Source: Phytoseiulus persimilis
Lineage: Eukaryota > Arthropoda > Arachnida > Mesostigmata > Phytoseiidae
DNA: 64,000 nucleotides
Direction: 5' to 3'
Assembly: GCA_037576195.1 (NCBI GenBank)
Contig: CM075101.1
Coordinates: forward strand, 14,570,001 to 14,634,000
Of the stretch, positions 25,001 through 36,722 are shown piece by piece. How positions within the stretch are numbered: position 1 is the stretch's first letter; each line of letters starts with the position of its first letter. Both the position numbers and the translations under genes were made by a program. Under the pieces are notes generated by a model that was not told the DNA's origin, did no database searches, and saw nothing but the letters and a program-made list of their open reading frames with translations.

Positions 25001-27692
25001 TCAAAAGACAAATGCTCGATGGTTTCTTTTTCCTTTACAACCGAACTGCGCAGGCGATTGCTGATGGTTCCATGGTAGCGTGGGCCCGGGAATCAATGAG
25101 TTGTTTTGTTATTTTGAGGTTTGTGTTCCCGTCACCGTCTCTGTTTACCGTCGATGGTGAATGCTGGAGAAAAACAACAGAATGAAAAGCGGCGGCTGAA
25201 TTCTGCGGTACAGCGGCTTCGGCTCGCGATGACGGCGGCGTACAGCACTTCCGACCGGAACGGTGCTCTGTTCCGTTAATCGTTGTTATCGGAAATATAT
25301 ATATTTGGCGAAATTCGCCGCCGCCGCTAACTTGACTGCAGGGCCAAAGATATGAGCTTACGAACGACGATCCAACCGATGAAGCATCGATGACTTGCTG
25401 GATCCCGCAACACCACGGCGTTGCCGCGAGGCAAAGCGGCACCGACAGCACAGAATTTCCGTTGATCGTCGATTCCGACGTTCAGGAGCTCCCACTTCCC
25501 GGGCTTTCCGGGTGGAGAAGATGCAGTTGATTGAATGAGTGTAGCCTCGTCGACAAAACTGAGGATCATGAATCGAGGTTGGCCAAGATGCTGGATCCGG
25601 AGTGATGAGTTGTGAGCTAGCTGAATCCGTAGCAGTTGGAATCCTTCGCGAGAACTTGAGTTCTGTCCCCGGCAGGGGCTTGATTATTTTCGCCGCGAAA
25701 AAAGTTGAATCAGACGTCAAAAATCTCCGCGGACACTGCAGCCAGCAGTTCATCGAGCCAGTTTCCCGTGGAAACGCATAGATGTAGAGAAGAAGGCGAG
25801 AATGAACAAACAAACAATGGAAAACTTCGAAGTTCAGAAGTATTTCGGGCCAAACAGAAGTAAAATCATCATCACTAGAATCAGCAACAAAGCAAAGTCC
25901 AGTTCAGCGCAACCGGAAGACTGCGGAATTCGTTGGGCGAGCGGTTGAATGAGTGACTGACCAGTGAATAGACCCATTTGCTCAAGAGAGAAACTTGGAG
26001 GATTGAGTTTCCTGAACTCACTGGGAGGTTGGAAAATGACGTTCGGAAGACAGGGTTCCGTAGCGGAACGACCGATCCATTTCCACTTCATCTGCCTTCG
26101 CGTACTCTTCATCAGATATCCCTGAAGTTCAAGAGTCTCCAGCTAGCCTCGCCAAGGCACGAAATCTTACGATGAGGGCAGATTGAATCTGACAATAACG
26201 CGGTCGTATCCTATGAGCTGACATCCAAGCTTACTAGTTCACTTGGAAGGTCGCCGTTCATGTTGTATCATCCACGCTGCCCGGAAATGCTCGCTGATTC
26301 ATCTCCGATTTCAAGGATATCACCGATCCGGAACTGAACCATTGACACCATGCAGCAGACAAGGCGCATGCCCATCAGGTCACCAAGGTTGCTGCACCGA
26401 GTGTTGTTCAATCGCTCTGAATAGTTAGACACGACATTCGAGCTCGTGGTTCGCGCAAGTGATAGGTAAGAGGAAAATGCTTCATCGTTTCGGAATCCTA
26501 CAGTGTCATGCGGCCCAGAACGGGACGTGATCTATCGATCGATGACCCGATCGCAGGGGTGTATCGGATTCCCAACGCAACAGATTTCCACTGAAGCAGG
26601 GTATGCCTCTGCCGAAAGCATCCTTTTCTGCCCGTGGTAAGCGAAGTCATGAGCGACGGTTCTAGACCGTTCCTGATGGGCTCCTTTTCCCGTGCGTGGC
26701 TGAGCCGAACGTAATTATCAGATAGAAGGTTCATGTGCTGATAATTCTGTGCAGCGGGGCTTCCGGAGCATCGATGTTTCTTCCGAATGACATCGGTGAA
26801 TCAGCGAAAGTGCGGAAGACGACGATACCGCTGCTTGTAATGCTTGCCCGAAGAAACAGAATTCCTTCCTTCAACAACCGGAGCCATTTCTCTTCTGACA
26901 GTTTGAGCCGCTGGGTAGCTTCCGTGGCAACGTGAAGAATAATTGAGAGGTCTCGAGTGTTAAGAGGGAAGTTTCGTTAGAGCACCGCGAATGGTTCTTC
27001 ATTACAAGCTGTGAATACACGAAGTGGTTTCCTCCGGGCGGGCACATGATGCGGAGACGACCGATCGCTTCGAGTTGAGGGCGAAACAAACCTGTGCCCT
27101 CAGTGACGACACGAGAGATGAAGGAGATCCGAAGACGAAAATTCACCCCTGTGTATTTCGATTAACACTGGACTGCAAGCATCACGCTGGAGACGGAGTG
27201 CACGGAAACGCACGTATGCAGAAGCAGAAGAGGGATCGTCAGCCCTGTGGACGTTGTCCCCCGTAGTTGGGTATGGTTGGATAAGGCAAGCGTTCTCCTT
27301 CGGGATTCCAGGCTGTACATGGAGATGAGGTCATCGAATGTTGGGAACTGCTCCGCGAGTATCCAGCCCATGATTTCGATGGAAATATGGTTGGTCTTAC
27401 TGCCTCCCCATCAGCTTCATGAGATAATGGGCCGTGGGTATCCACCATCAAAGCGCGGCCGAGATTAATTCCGTTCGAGACTCCTTGTGCTCTCAGCCGG
27501 ATCATTCGGGAGCTCAATCATCGGAATCAGCTGTTCTTGTCCCTCGCGAACGTTCTTCCGTGATCATATGACCGGATCTTTCAACGAGTTCGGTATCTGT
27601 TCTTCTTCAAGTGGGTATCCGGGCAGGTAGGTCATCATCAAGCTGAATTCTGTAACGATTCCCTGACTCGTTCTCTCCCCAAGGTTCTCGAC
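22017..27692. other. No recognisable gene (5.7 kb)
   Basis: Some stretches look protein-like but cannot be modelled. At 22139-22324 (+) a frame contains the hydrophobic run SIYCIIVVVPVVAVCVKLGW; at 22412-22512 (+), after a possible acceptor, DNYSIGFYDGEMGIDSIAV runs to a stop, but the reading phases of the two do not join. At 25327-25569 (-) a frame encodes KPGKWELLNVGIDDQRKFCA and ends near a GTAAGC donor. At 27250-27400 (-) a frame encodes WILAEQFPTFDDLISMYSLE. None matches a family that I know. The 23.1-23.7 kb and 23.7-24.0 kb frames are similar in status. I would treat all of these as unproven. Confidence 0.35.
22105..22110 (+). terminator. Possible polyadenylation signal of the protease gene
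   Basis: TATAAA, a known variant of the AATAAA hexamer, lies 89 bases after the protease stop codon. No standard AATAAA or ATTAAA is seen closer. Weak evidence by itself. Confidence 0.35.
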
Positions 27693-29123
27693 ATGATCGG
27701 ACCCTACATAGAGCGACTCAACCGACTCCGTATTATCCTGGCAAGTGCTTCCCCACGCAGGAGAGAAATTCTGGAACAAATTGGCTTGAAGTTCGAAGTA
27801 ATACCATCTACTTTCGAAGAGGATCTTGATAAGAGCTCATTCATCACGCCACAAGTTTATGCTCTGAAAAATAGCGAGCTGAAGGCTATACAGGTAGGAG
27901 GACAGAGAAGAGCTGCACTCACTTCTTCCGCATACTACCTTTCTCTTGAGCTGAAAGTGGGTGAACGAAATCGTGGAAGAATTTAACGTTCGGTGAGACT
28001 CTGCGTCGCTGCCATTCTGTCCAAACCGTCTCATGCGAAGTGGGCTGTGGCAAACGCAGAAGAGGATAACGTTCAAAACCCGTTATCATGGTTTGGATCC
28101 TGATTCGACGTGGCTGACGGGGAGAGAAGGAGGGATCACCCCACACCGCGACGATCGGCTCATTTGCCAGTTGAACTCGTGACGCATTCAAGTTTAGGGA
28201 ATAAACTGTCGCTTTGCGATCCATGCCTTCGTTTTCTGCCATGGAATACCTCAAGGCGGATTTGACGCCTTAGCATGAGGCTGACGAAATTCCCTGTATT
28301 TGCGTGGACTTCATCGAAATAGCGCATCAGCTCTGGATATTCACAGACTTCGAATCTGGTCCATGCCACCCCGGCTATCAATGACTTCCGTCAAACCCCA
28401 TGAATGAATAGGAGCTGCTTTAATGAATGGATTCCCTTGACAGGTTGCGGGCTCCGTGGGAGCATATGATCTCATCATCGCTTGTGATACAATCGTGACA
28501 TCTCGTGGCAAGATTTTCGAGAAACCGAAGCAAGCCGAAGAAGCGAAGCACATGCTATCGGGTAATGTTCGGACGTGTGGAGCTTCCTTCAAATTCTTTC
28601 CCAAAAAGCATGTCATGCAAGATGGGCGAATAAGCGAACGAATTGAGCCCCCGATTCTCTCGAGTCTGAATTCGGTTACTTCCAGAACTGAGCGGGGTGT
28701 CAAGCGAAGTACACAGTGGAGTTACGTTGGTAACGAAGGATCGCAACGGTTCCCAGAACGTCACCTCGTTCGTGGAGAGTACGACAGTTGAATTCTGTGA
28801 GCTGTCAGATGAAGTTATAACGACTTACGTGAAGTCGGGGGAACCTCTCGATAAAGGTTTGGCTGAGCAAGTTTCATTTTTGGAGACCGAGTGGTTTTTA
28901 TGAGGAAATTTCGCCTCAGTCCATTGCGTATCTGATGATACGGGCCGCGAATCATTGAGTAAGGAATTGGTCGTTTCCAGCTGGAGCCTATGGCATACAA
29001 GGTCAGGCAGCTGCTTTCATCAAAGGCATACACGGAGATTACAATAACGTTGTGGGATTCCCATTGAATCACTTCTGTCGACAGCTGTTCGGAATAATCG
29101 AGAGCGAGAAGATGAGATTATGA
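27693..29123 (+). CDS. Maf-family nucleotide pyrophosphatase (ASMTL N-domain type)
   Basis: Four exons: 27693-27893, 28444-28561, 28686-28856, 28981-29123. All introns are GT-AG, and the product is 210 residues. Maf proteins hydrolyse non-canonical or excess nucleoside triphosphates (dTTP, UTP, modified bases) to monophosphate plus pyrophosphate in the cytosol. Visible motifs: substrate-loop [13 protein letters not shown] (residues 15-27), the catalytic-aspartate segment IIACDTIV (Asp82), the KP pair in [18 protein letters not shown] with [20 protein letters not shown], and the C-terminal [16 protein letters not shown]. The order and spacing follow the Maf half of human ASMTL closely. Unlike ASMTL there is no methyltransferase half: the frame stops 21 residues after NVVGFPL, the length of a stand-alone Maf protein. 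The ATG at 27693 is the first in frame and gives the usual short lead-in before the ASASPRR loop. Confidence 0.95.
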
Positions 29124-31251
29124 TGTTTGTCTGGGAAGTGTCGTTATTTTTTTCCATTCAGGCTCGCTTGTCAGCATCTCGGACAGATTTCAGACAAAAA
29201 TCACTCCAGGTGTCAATGGATCGATATAGCAGTCATCTAGCTAGTCAGTTTAGGAGCAGTTCAGGAGGGAGAGTACGAGCAAGTCGAATGTGGCTGATGA
29301 CAATGAACGCGTTCGATGGCCGATCGATTCCGGCGCGTCTTAAGCATCCCGGGATCTTTCCACAGCTCCAAGCTGCGTATTCCACAGTTTTTTTTGATCG
29401 ATGGGACACAGAGGAGCACAAACTCAAAAAAGCTCAAATTCCTGTGAATACCAAGGGGAATTGTATGAATTCCTCCGTTATATCTACGGCCCTTCAGGGA
29501 AGGTAAACTAGTTGCCTCGGTAGAATCCGTCGCACCTGATGCGATAAATCTTGGCCCTGAAATCTCAGACATTTAGCATGAGGATAGCTGCTCCATTCAG
29601 CCAGTGGTTTGTCCCTCTACTTAATGAAATCGATTGATCTTGATCTCTGATTACCCTTCTCCATCCATTCCCCCCAAATACTCCTCAGACAGCTCTCCAC
29701 TGCGGACTTCTGGGTCATTCGGTAGCGTTTCAAAACCGTTTTAAGAGTCTCGAGCTAAAAACGATTCGAGCACAACGATTGTCTCCGATGAGTTCAGAGA
29801 TCCAGAAACTGGGGAGGGAATTTCCCCTTCGATGGATTCTGAATATAGACTCCGCGGTTTGAGCTCGACTGATATAGTAGACTCCAGAACAGACGTCTTG
29901 AGAACAACCAGAGGGTACGTCCGCTGCTGTCCTGGATCTGCTCTAGAGGGGAAACGATGATCAGTTCTCACCATGGGACAAGAGTCATGGGTAAAGCTCC
30001 CATATGACCGGACATGTCCTTTTCCGTCCGTTTTTCCGGTTTTCTTGAGCAACCGAGGGAATGTCCGGTTTTCAGGCTCACAGATCGAGTGGCCAGCCAC
30101 GACTTTGAATGAATTTCCCCATCGAAAAAATCGAAGGGTTTCGGGCAACAGAGCGCGAAATGATTCCGGGATTGTAAGGGGATGAGTGAAGAGCGGTTTT
30201 CCAGCAGCCGGAATATCGATCCTCGCTCTTTAGCTGCGGAGCGATGGAGGTGATGCCCTCTGGCGGCCTTGTCGATATGAACCCCCCTGAGCCAGTGATT
30301 ACACGCCGGGTACATTTCTGAGTAAAAGTAAAAGAAGTAAAACCTGCGGACAGCTCTCGCTGAAACCCTAAGTCGATGACCAGTTTCTTTTCTATGTACA
30401 AGAACTTTTTTTCTGACAGGACTCATAGCTTGTCACGATCGAACACAAAGAGGCCCTTATCGATACAGGTTATGCGGACCTACTTTTCGGCGAATTAAAA
30501 GCCTGTGACGGTACTCAAGCTAGTCCGATAAAAGGGGTCCTCATTCAACACTCTCAAATGCTCAATTTATCTGGAGGAAGTCCGAAATTTGCATGTCCGC
30601 CTGCTTGTCCGGTTTCAGGCAAAATGTCCGCCGGGCAAATGTCCGTTTTTCGCAAAAAAAATGTCCTGTCATGTGGGAGCTCTAGTCTTGGGTTAAGATA
30701 CAATCATATGCGCGCCGACGGGAAAATCACTAAATAGGGAGCAAGGTTTGAAACTCCGTCTGATCCATAATCCGCGGCTTGTACATCAGTTTGATTCAGC
30801 TGCAAGTGAATCTCACTGTTGGTGAAACTGATGGGTCAGACATGTCTCTGAGAGGTTGCAAACCGAGGGCAAAACGAGGATGTGTCCTGCTTGGTATTCA
30901 GGGATGAGATGAGGGGCTGCATGCTGTGGGCTCGAAGGAGTCATCCGGCCTATCATTCATCCGAATCATGAATGGCTCAACTAAGATGGTTTCCGTCTAC
31001 TGAGCATACTTTCATCGTCATCGCCATGTTCTAATAGGGGTTGAGCGTTCTCAACTTCCTCCATACCGACAACACCTGCTGAAAGGAGGATCGGATTGAT
31101 ATTCATTTTCCTCCTCAGTCAAAAGATTGTATGAGTCGTGGGTTCGGGAGCTGTATTTCCGCATAAATAACAATCTGATGACATAAAGGCATCTCTTCCA
31201 AACTCAACAACGAACCAACATTTGACCGAAGGAAATTGTGACCACTGTCTG
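29124..31251. other. Intergenic; holds a candidate DNA transposon
   Basis: This stretch separates the convergent Maf (+) and SLC22 (-) genes and should contain both 3' untranslated ends. No standard AATAAA was found just after either stop codon. The block at 29995-30681 has transposon-like ends and is listed separately. The frames at 29120-29572 overlap on both strands and are not convincing. Confidence 0.5.
29995..30681. mobile_element. Candidate non-autonomous DNA transposon (MITE-like) with ATGTCCG repeats
   Basis: The two ends are inverted copies: AGCTCCCATATGACCGGACAT at 29995-30015 and, on the opposite strand from 30681, AGCTCCCACATGACAGGACAT, 19 of 21 identical. Inside both ends the heptamer ATGTCCG or its one-base variants recurs several times (for example near 30010-30070 and 30590-30670), and a direct copy of TGTCCGGTTTTCAGGC-like sequence occurs at about 30061 and 30606. 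Subterminal repeats of this kind are common transposase-binding sites in non-autonomous DNA transposons. No transposase is encoded within its 0.7 kb. The flanks AGTCATGGGTAA (left) and AGTCTTGGGTTAA (right) are alike and may be an altered target-site duplication, but they are longer than most known duplications, so the superfamily is left open. Confidence 0.5.
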
Positions 31252-33871
31252 TTAATTTGAAATGGTAGATTGTTGCGTACTCTGGTCGTCATCAGCATCT
31301 TCGAACTTGTCTGGCAGAGGTTTGCCGTACGTCTCTTTCAGGGGGATCACCAGAAATAGTGCCACCAAGCATGCCAGAGAATTCAGGATGTTCTCGTTAA
31401 TGGTTTCCTGCAGGGGGAAGCTCATTACACTCCAGAGGTTAATTTGCGTCGTTACTCAAGGTCATCATTGGACGGCAAAAACGCATGTGTTTATCATGAT
31501 GCTGAGACATACCTGGTCGTGAGCGAAGGGTGAGAGGATGGCTCCAATCCGAGATACTGTGATACACGTCCCGAGTGCTATGCCTCTCACTTTTGTGGGA
31601 TATATTTCGTTCACGTGCACACCCAGGACGGCGAAGCCCACCTGGACTCCCATCTTGGCTAACGTTGCCAGGACAAGACGAATAATCGCCCCAACTGGAA
31701 GAGAACGATATTTGATCGATTTCTGATGACAGCAGGAAGAAATTGCTCCCCAGAGATGGAATCTCCGGGAATGGGATCGGCTGAATGCTCACTTGAGGGA
31801 TGAAAGAAGAGAATCGCACAACAGACAACGGCTGGCAGGTTCGTCATGAAGTGTAAAGTTCTGCGGTTGAAGTTTTTCACGAGTAGATAGACGAGTAGTA
31901 GAACTGGCATCTCGAATAGGCCGGCCCAAAGAAGGTTTGAAAACAAACCGCCGGTGTCCAGGGCGAGAATAGTGTAGAACAGGTTGTAGTACACCATGAT
32001 GTTGAGGGGGCTAGAATGAATTTTCGTCACGATTCGAGCCCGCATTCATTGGGATGGGAATCTTCACGAGACTGATCAGAGCCAACGAAAACTCCCTCTC
32101 CAAAGACTCACTACTGTATGTAGAACGACAGGGTCGTTAATATTCTGCCGGGAGTTCTGAAGAGATCAATCAGAGTGGTTTTCGGTTCACTCAGAGCTTT
32201 CTGATGTTCTTGGAGACATCGCGTGATGACCTCGTCCACGTCTTCCTGAGATTTCTGTATTCGGTCCCGTTCCATGATGTTTGTGATCACAACTTTGGCA
32301 CGCTCGATTCTCCGCGTTGCTATTAGCCACCGCGGTGATTCGTCCACAAACCTGGGAATCAAACGAGCATCCAGAGTTGGTCATGAGACGGAAGCTGAAC
32401 GTGGAAGCCAGAGACCGAAGAAAACGCTTACCAAGACATCATTAGCATGGGAATCGTTGAGAGACTAAGGGCGAATTGCAGCTGACGCCAATCATGGATG
32501 AAGTAAGGGAAGACCGGGAGGATAATCATGCCCATCACCCAGCCAAAACTGTCTCCGACCGCCAAGAGGGCTCTACTTTGAGGGTTCGTGGACTCCATTC
32601 CTGAAACCCGATAGGTCTTACGGTGACGAACGTGTTGATCACTCGGTCGATTGTAAATCGACGAAGTCATCGTGGGAACTCATATTTCAATAAAAAATAA
32701 GCAAGGAAAGAATCATGCAGTGTTGATTTAATTGCCTAGTGTGAAGGGCCCATTCTGGTTTCCTCCCAGTCCGAGTGACATCATGATTCGCAACGTGATC
32801 CAGATGGGAAACGTCGGCGCAAAAGAGCAGGCGATTCCTCCGCAAAGAATGCATATATGCGACAACAAACATATTGTCCTGCGGCCGTACCTTCAATAAA
32901 TCAGCCCAAGATAGTGAGGAGGGCTGGGAAGCTCCCTTTCAGGAGTTCACCTCATGGGAACGACAAGATAGATCGTGACGGCGCTTCTGAGAAGACAGCC
33001 TGGCTGCTGTGAAGGAATACGAAGGTGCTCACCAATCGGACACATGAGACAATGTCAGGTTGCCAATCATCATTCCGAGCATGAGCGCACTCTGCGCCCA
33101 TTTCCGGAGCTGTTTGTTATCGCATACAGCGTTGAACTGGAAAAGAGATCGGCTGCGATATACCCATCATCCGAGTCATGAATTAATACATAGGCTCTTG
33201 CTCAAGGGGATCTCATTCACTTCGCGGTTCATGGACCCTAGAACCACAGAGCATGGGTTCACTCAAGTGACGCGGGAAACGTGCGCGAGAGACACGCAGA
33301 CTGAGCTTTGTCACGAACGCTGGTATAGAATTGGGTCAAACTGCGAGGATCTGAAACTCGTTCCGGCGTTGATATCCCACGATAGGTTTCCGTCTGGTGT
33401 TCAGACCCAGTGATCAGAGGCAACACAGGCCATGCCAGTCGACCGCATCTTCGGATATATGCTCCACACTGGATCACCCCGAGCAAACAATTTGGAAACT
33501 TTGAAACTTCGGAAATTATTTCTATCCACCACTGTTCACAGTAGTTGCCGCCTTGTTCGCTGAACGTCCCATCAGGAATCGGATTCCTAATCACCGCTTC
33601 TCCAACTAACCTCTGAGGTGAAAGTGTTTTTAATCTCATATTCCCAAGCGGTACAGCTGATCATCACGCCGTCATCACCAGCTGACGGATAATGACATTG
33701 GTCGGAGCCGTTGTGACGCCTGGCTCCGGAATCATCTATGCACCAAAAGTTCTGCTTCTCAGGTGCCAAGTATTCCAGCGAGCAAATGAAGAACGCCGAT
33801 GGAAGTCCTCTGTAGAAAAGTAACACGAGCGAAAGGCTCCATGGCCGCGTCTTCTTCAGGACGTCGTCCAT
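31252..33871 (-). CDS. SLC22-family organic ion transporter (major facilitator superfamily)
   Basis: Eight exons read on the minus strand: 33871-33611, 33136-33033, 32890-32736, 32600-32432, 32351-32115, 32010-31793, 31694-31513, 31407-31252. They stay in phase and give 493 residues. A twelve-helix plasma-membrane carrier for organic cations, anions or zwitterions such as carnitine. Signs of SLC22: a large extracellular loop after helix 1 with cysteines (FWCIDDSG to ISCTAWEYE), then FNAVCDNKQLRKWAQSALML, the MFS A-motif SDWYGRRT after helix 2, FVDESPRWLIATRR after helix 6, VHVNEIYPTKVRGIALG at helix 10 and the closing ETYGKPLPDKFED. Seven introns are present; the one after the third exon has donor GC (CTAG|GCAATT) and is forced by a stop codon 7 bases further on. 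The start is the only ATG that gives the usual short N-terminus. Substrate cannot be predicted. Confidence 0.94.
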
Positions 33872-36722
33872 TGGATAATATTTCTATCCAAGGATCCACG
33901 GAGTTGGAGTCCTCCACTTATGCCTGGAATGTGAAATTCTAAATTCGGACAAGCTGCGACGGAAAACTGGATCAGCTGAGAGTCCTGCATGGCCAGTGCC
34001 AACTAGAACTGAGAGTCCTACCATGACAATCTGGGACACGCGTGTTCCATAGTTGGACCGGTCACATTTCAGCGGTGACACGACTCTATGCTCGGGTAAG
34101 ACACTGACCGGCATTTGCGATGAGCCGCGCTAGAGAGCACGGTTTCTAATCAAGTTCGAATTTCGTTGAGCGAGTCCAATCGTCAGCGGCAGCTTCATCG
34201 CTACCAACACCGGCGGCGCACAGCTGACGAAACTTGGACGGACGGCACAAGGTCTTCGCCGCGAAAAGCCACAGAACGTGGTCCTTCCTCCTCGGAATGA
34301 GAGAGGGCAGCGCTCACTGATGTTGCTACTTCAAGGAAATCTGGTTGTCGCTCATATTTGCTCTACTCAACCGGATTGTCAAGCCTCGGCCAGAATGTCA
34401 GTCCTACTCGAGACGGTTGAACACACCCGAGGCTCGCCGTACACGAACCGTATAACTGTACAATGATACTCATCCCACGCAATTACGTATTCTTTCACTG
34501 TCGTACCTGTACTCCTTGAACTACGATGCGGGCCACCGAAACAGACTTGTGGAATGTTGGTCGGTAAACAAGTGGATTAACCGATCATCAGCTGATCTTA
34601 TCTTCCGCTCCTCATCCGAGACCCTACTCTGGGAACATCGTCCCAAGTTTCGATCAACCTGTATCCCTGGCCGGTTGCTCGCCGAACAAAGAAGATTCGT
34701 CAGACAAGGTCCTTGTCTTCCGTATCGAGATTCTGTGGTTCCGATTGTTGGTCGCCGAGAAAGCAACCCGACGAACTCATGCGGCGTCACAAGAGCAGCC
34801 GATAAGCTCTCACATTCACTATTCTCGTCTCGAATGATTTCATTTGATCCAGTCAAGAAATATCTGACGGTCAGCTTTGTAGCTGTGGGATTACGCTACG
34901 AAGCGTTTTGAAACTTCATCTCTTACACGTCGTAACCACAATCGTAAAACGACGGCGATCACTCTCGCTCGCCTTGCGTGTGAATCTGAGTGTCGATTTG
35001 TCCTATCCTCTCTGTCTGTCGTCGGTGCCACGACTTCTAAGCATCTCATACCAATGTTTGGCGCAGGTTTCTCTGACCGGATATCTGCGCCCGGCGGGAA
35101 CGTTTTTGAGAGTCCCAGGTAACTGCACAACACATTTCATTCCAGCTTTTCATAGCTGGACTTGGATAAAATACTCGGTCGGGTTACATCGTATTCACGC
35201 TTACTCCGACCTCTGGAATCTGCTCCAAAACAGTAGAATTTCACAGGACTGGAGGTTCCGACCCGAGCGAGTGAAGGGCAAGATTATCCGTTGGCCCCAC
35301 TGAGCGTGCTCCATTGTACCAAAAAATTGACCACGTGTCGAACGGTACTTGAATGGTACCACTCGAGAGGTGACTTGATCAGCTCAGCTGTGGCAATATC
35401 CAACGATATCCGGCCGGCCGATCAGCGGACGAGTCTTGTAGTTCGTGCTGAAGCTCCCCTTCTACCTGCTTCAACAAACGTCATCCACGCATCCGACGTC
35501 ACCTTTCGTGAGCCTGATCGGCGTCGACTCCCACTTGATTATTCCGATCACTTCCAGATCAGTTGGTAACTTTGCTCTTTGGAGGGCATTGAATGGAAGC
35601 CTCCCAGCGGCCGGTCGAGAATTGCATCGGAAGAATCATTCCTTAGCCAACATGTTCTGGCAAAATGATCGCGCAGAACGAGAATTATTTCAACTGTGAG
35701 CAAAGCTCCACGAAGCCCCCATCACTCACCAAGGGAGGCTAGCCCTCAGCTTCGACATGACTGTAATAAAGGGGACCAACCTAAGACTTCACACCATTCC
35801 GCCTCCTAGAATACGCAATGAGCCGTTTCGTGCGACTCACTGAAACCATGCCTCTTGCTCGTTTTCCCATGGGATGCTTGGAACTTCACATGCTTTTGCA
35901 GAGTCTGATTAACCTGCTTGAACGTCGCGCCGTCGGAGCGGATGTAGGGACTGTTTCTTGACACTAGAAGACCATCGCATAACGAAGATACCTGGTCGTG
36001 GAGGGCAGAGTCTCCCGACTCCTGATCGCCATCTATTTCATGGAGCAGAGCTCCGCGACTTCGACGGTTAGATTTTAATTCTGTCGTAGGCACGGTACGT
36101 ATCCCACGAATTTCCGCGTGCTTTCGGGAGTCTTGCATCGATCTGAAAAGACCGTTTTTTCAACATGTTGTCGTAACTACCCTCAGCACCACTCACTTGC
36201 GGATGTGGCGCGCCGTCGCAGCTGAGAGTCCTTTCGCTCCTTTTTGAAACACGGAATCGGCACAGCAGCTCCTCCGCTCCATCTGTTTGGTGTGTCATGC
36301 CACAAGTCTCCAGTTCTGGATTGAAACGATTGGAATTGTGTTCATGAGTGCCGCATGCTGAGGTAAGTTCCTGAATTGAGCATGAGGAGCGCAGTTCGGA
36401 AGTCCCAAGTTCGAATAGTCAGCAGGAGGCTGTTGGACCTCATGCTAACGCCCTCTGGGCTACGTTCTATTTCCGCACGAATTCTTTCTGCAACTATAAC
36501 GACGCTTGTGCGGAGTTGAACATTGGGAACACTCGCTGCAGCAATATGGAATCGTTGTGTTTATCAGCCAAGTCAGATTATAGGAAGCTAGAAGTCTCTA
36601 TAGAGGAGGCTTGAAGCGCGTCAAAATGATTGATCTCGCTGGATTTCGCCAGTTTCATTCGCTCTGCTCCTTTTTAGGCGTCCACGCAAGTCCGAGAGCG
36701 ATCCTTCCTACCACAAGCGAGA
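33872..36722. other. Intergenic between divergent SLC22 and PICK1; one small candidate gene
   Basis: SLC22 (-) and PICK1 (+) point away from each other, so their promoters should lie near the two ends of this block; no TATA box was evident at either. Overlapping frames at 34.5-35.7 kb on both strands are open for 100-130 codons but show no family signature. The minus-strand candidate at 36068-36298 is listed separately. Confidence 0.45.
36068..36298 (-). CDS. Candidate small two-exon gene of unknown function
   Basis: On the minus strand an ATG opens 34 codons (36298-36197) starting MTHQTDGAEELLCRFRVSKR. A good donor (CCGCAA|GTGAGT) and acceptor (GTCTTTTCAG) 53 bases apart lead in phase to a second exon (36142-36068) coding IDARLPKARGNSWDTYRAYD and a TAA stop, 58 residues in all. 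The intron alone would be unusually short compared with others here. An alternative second-exon frame stays open to 35806. There is no recognised domain. The splice signals are the main support; it may equally be chance sequence upstream of PICK1. Confidence 0.22.
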   Translation of the reverse strand: MTHQTDGAEELLCRFRVSKRSERTLSCDGAPHPQVSGAEGSYDNMLKKRSFQIDARLPKARGNSWDTYRAYDRIKI

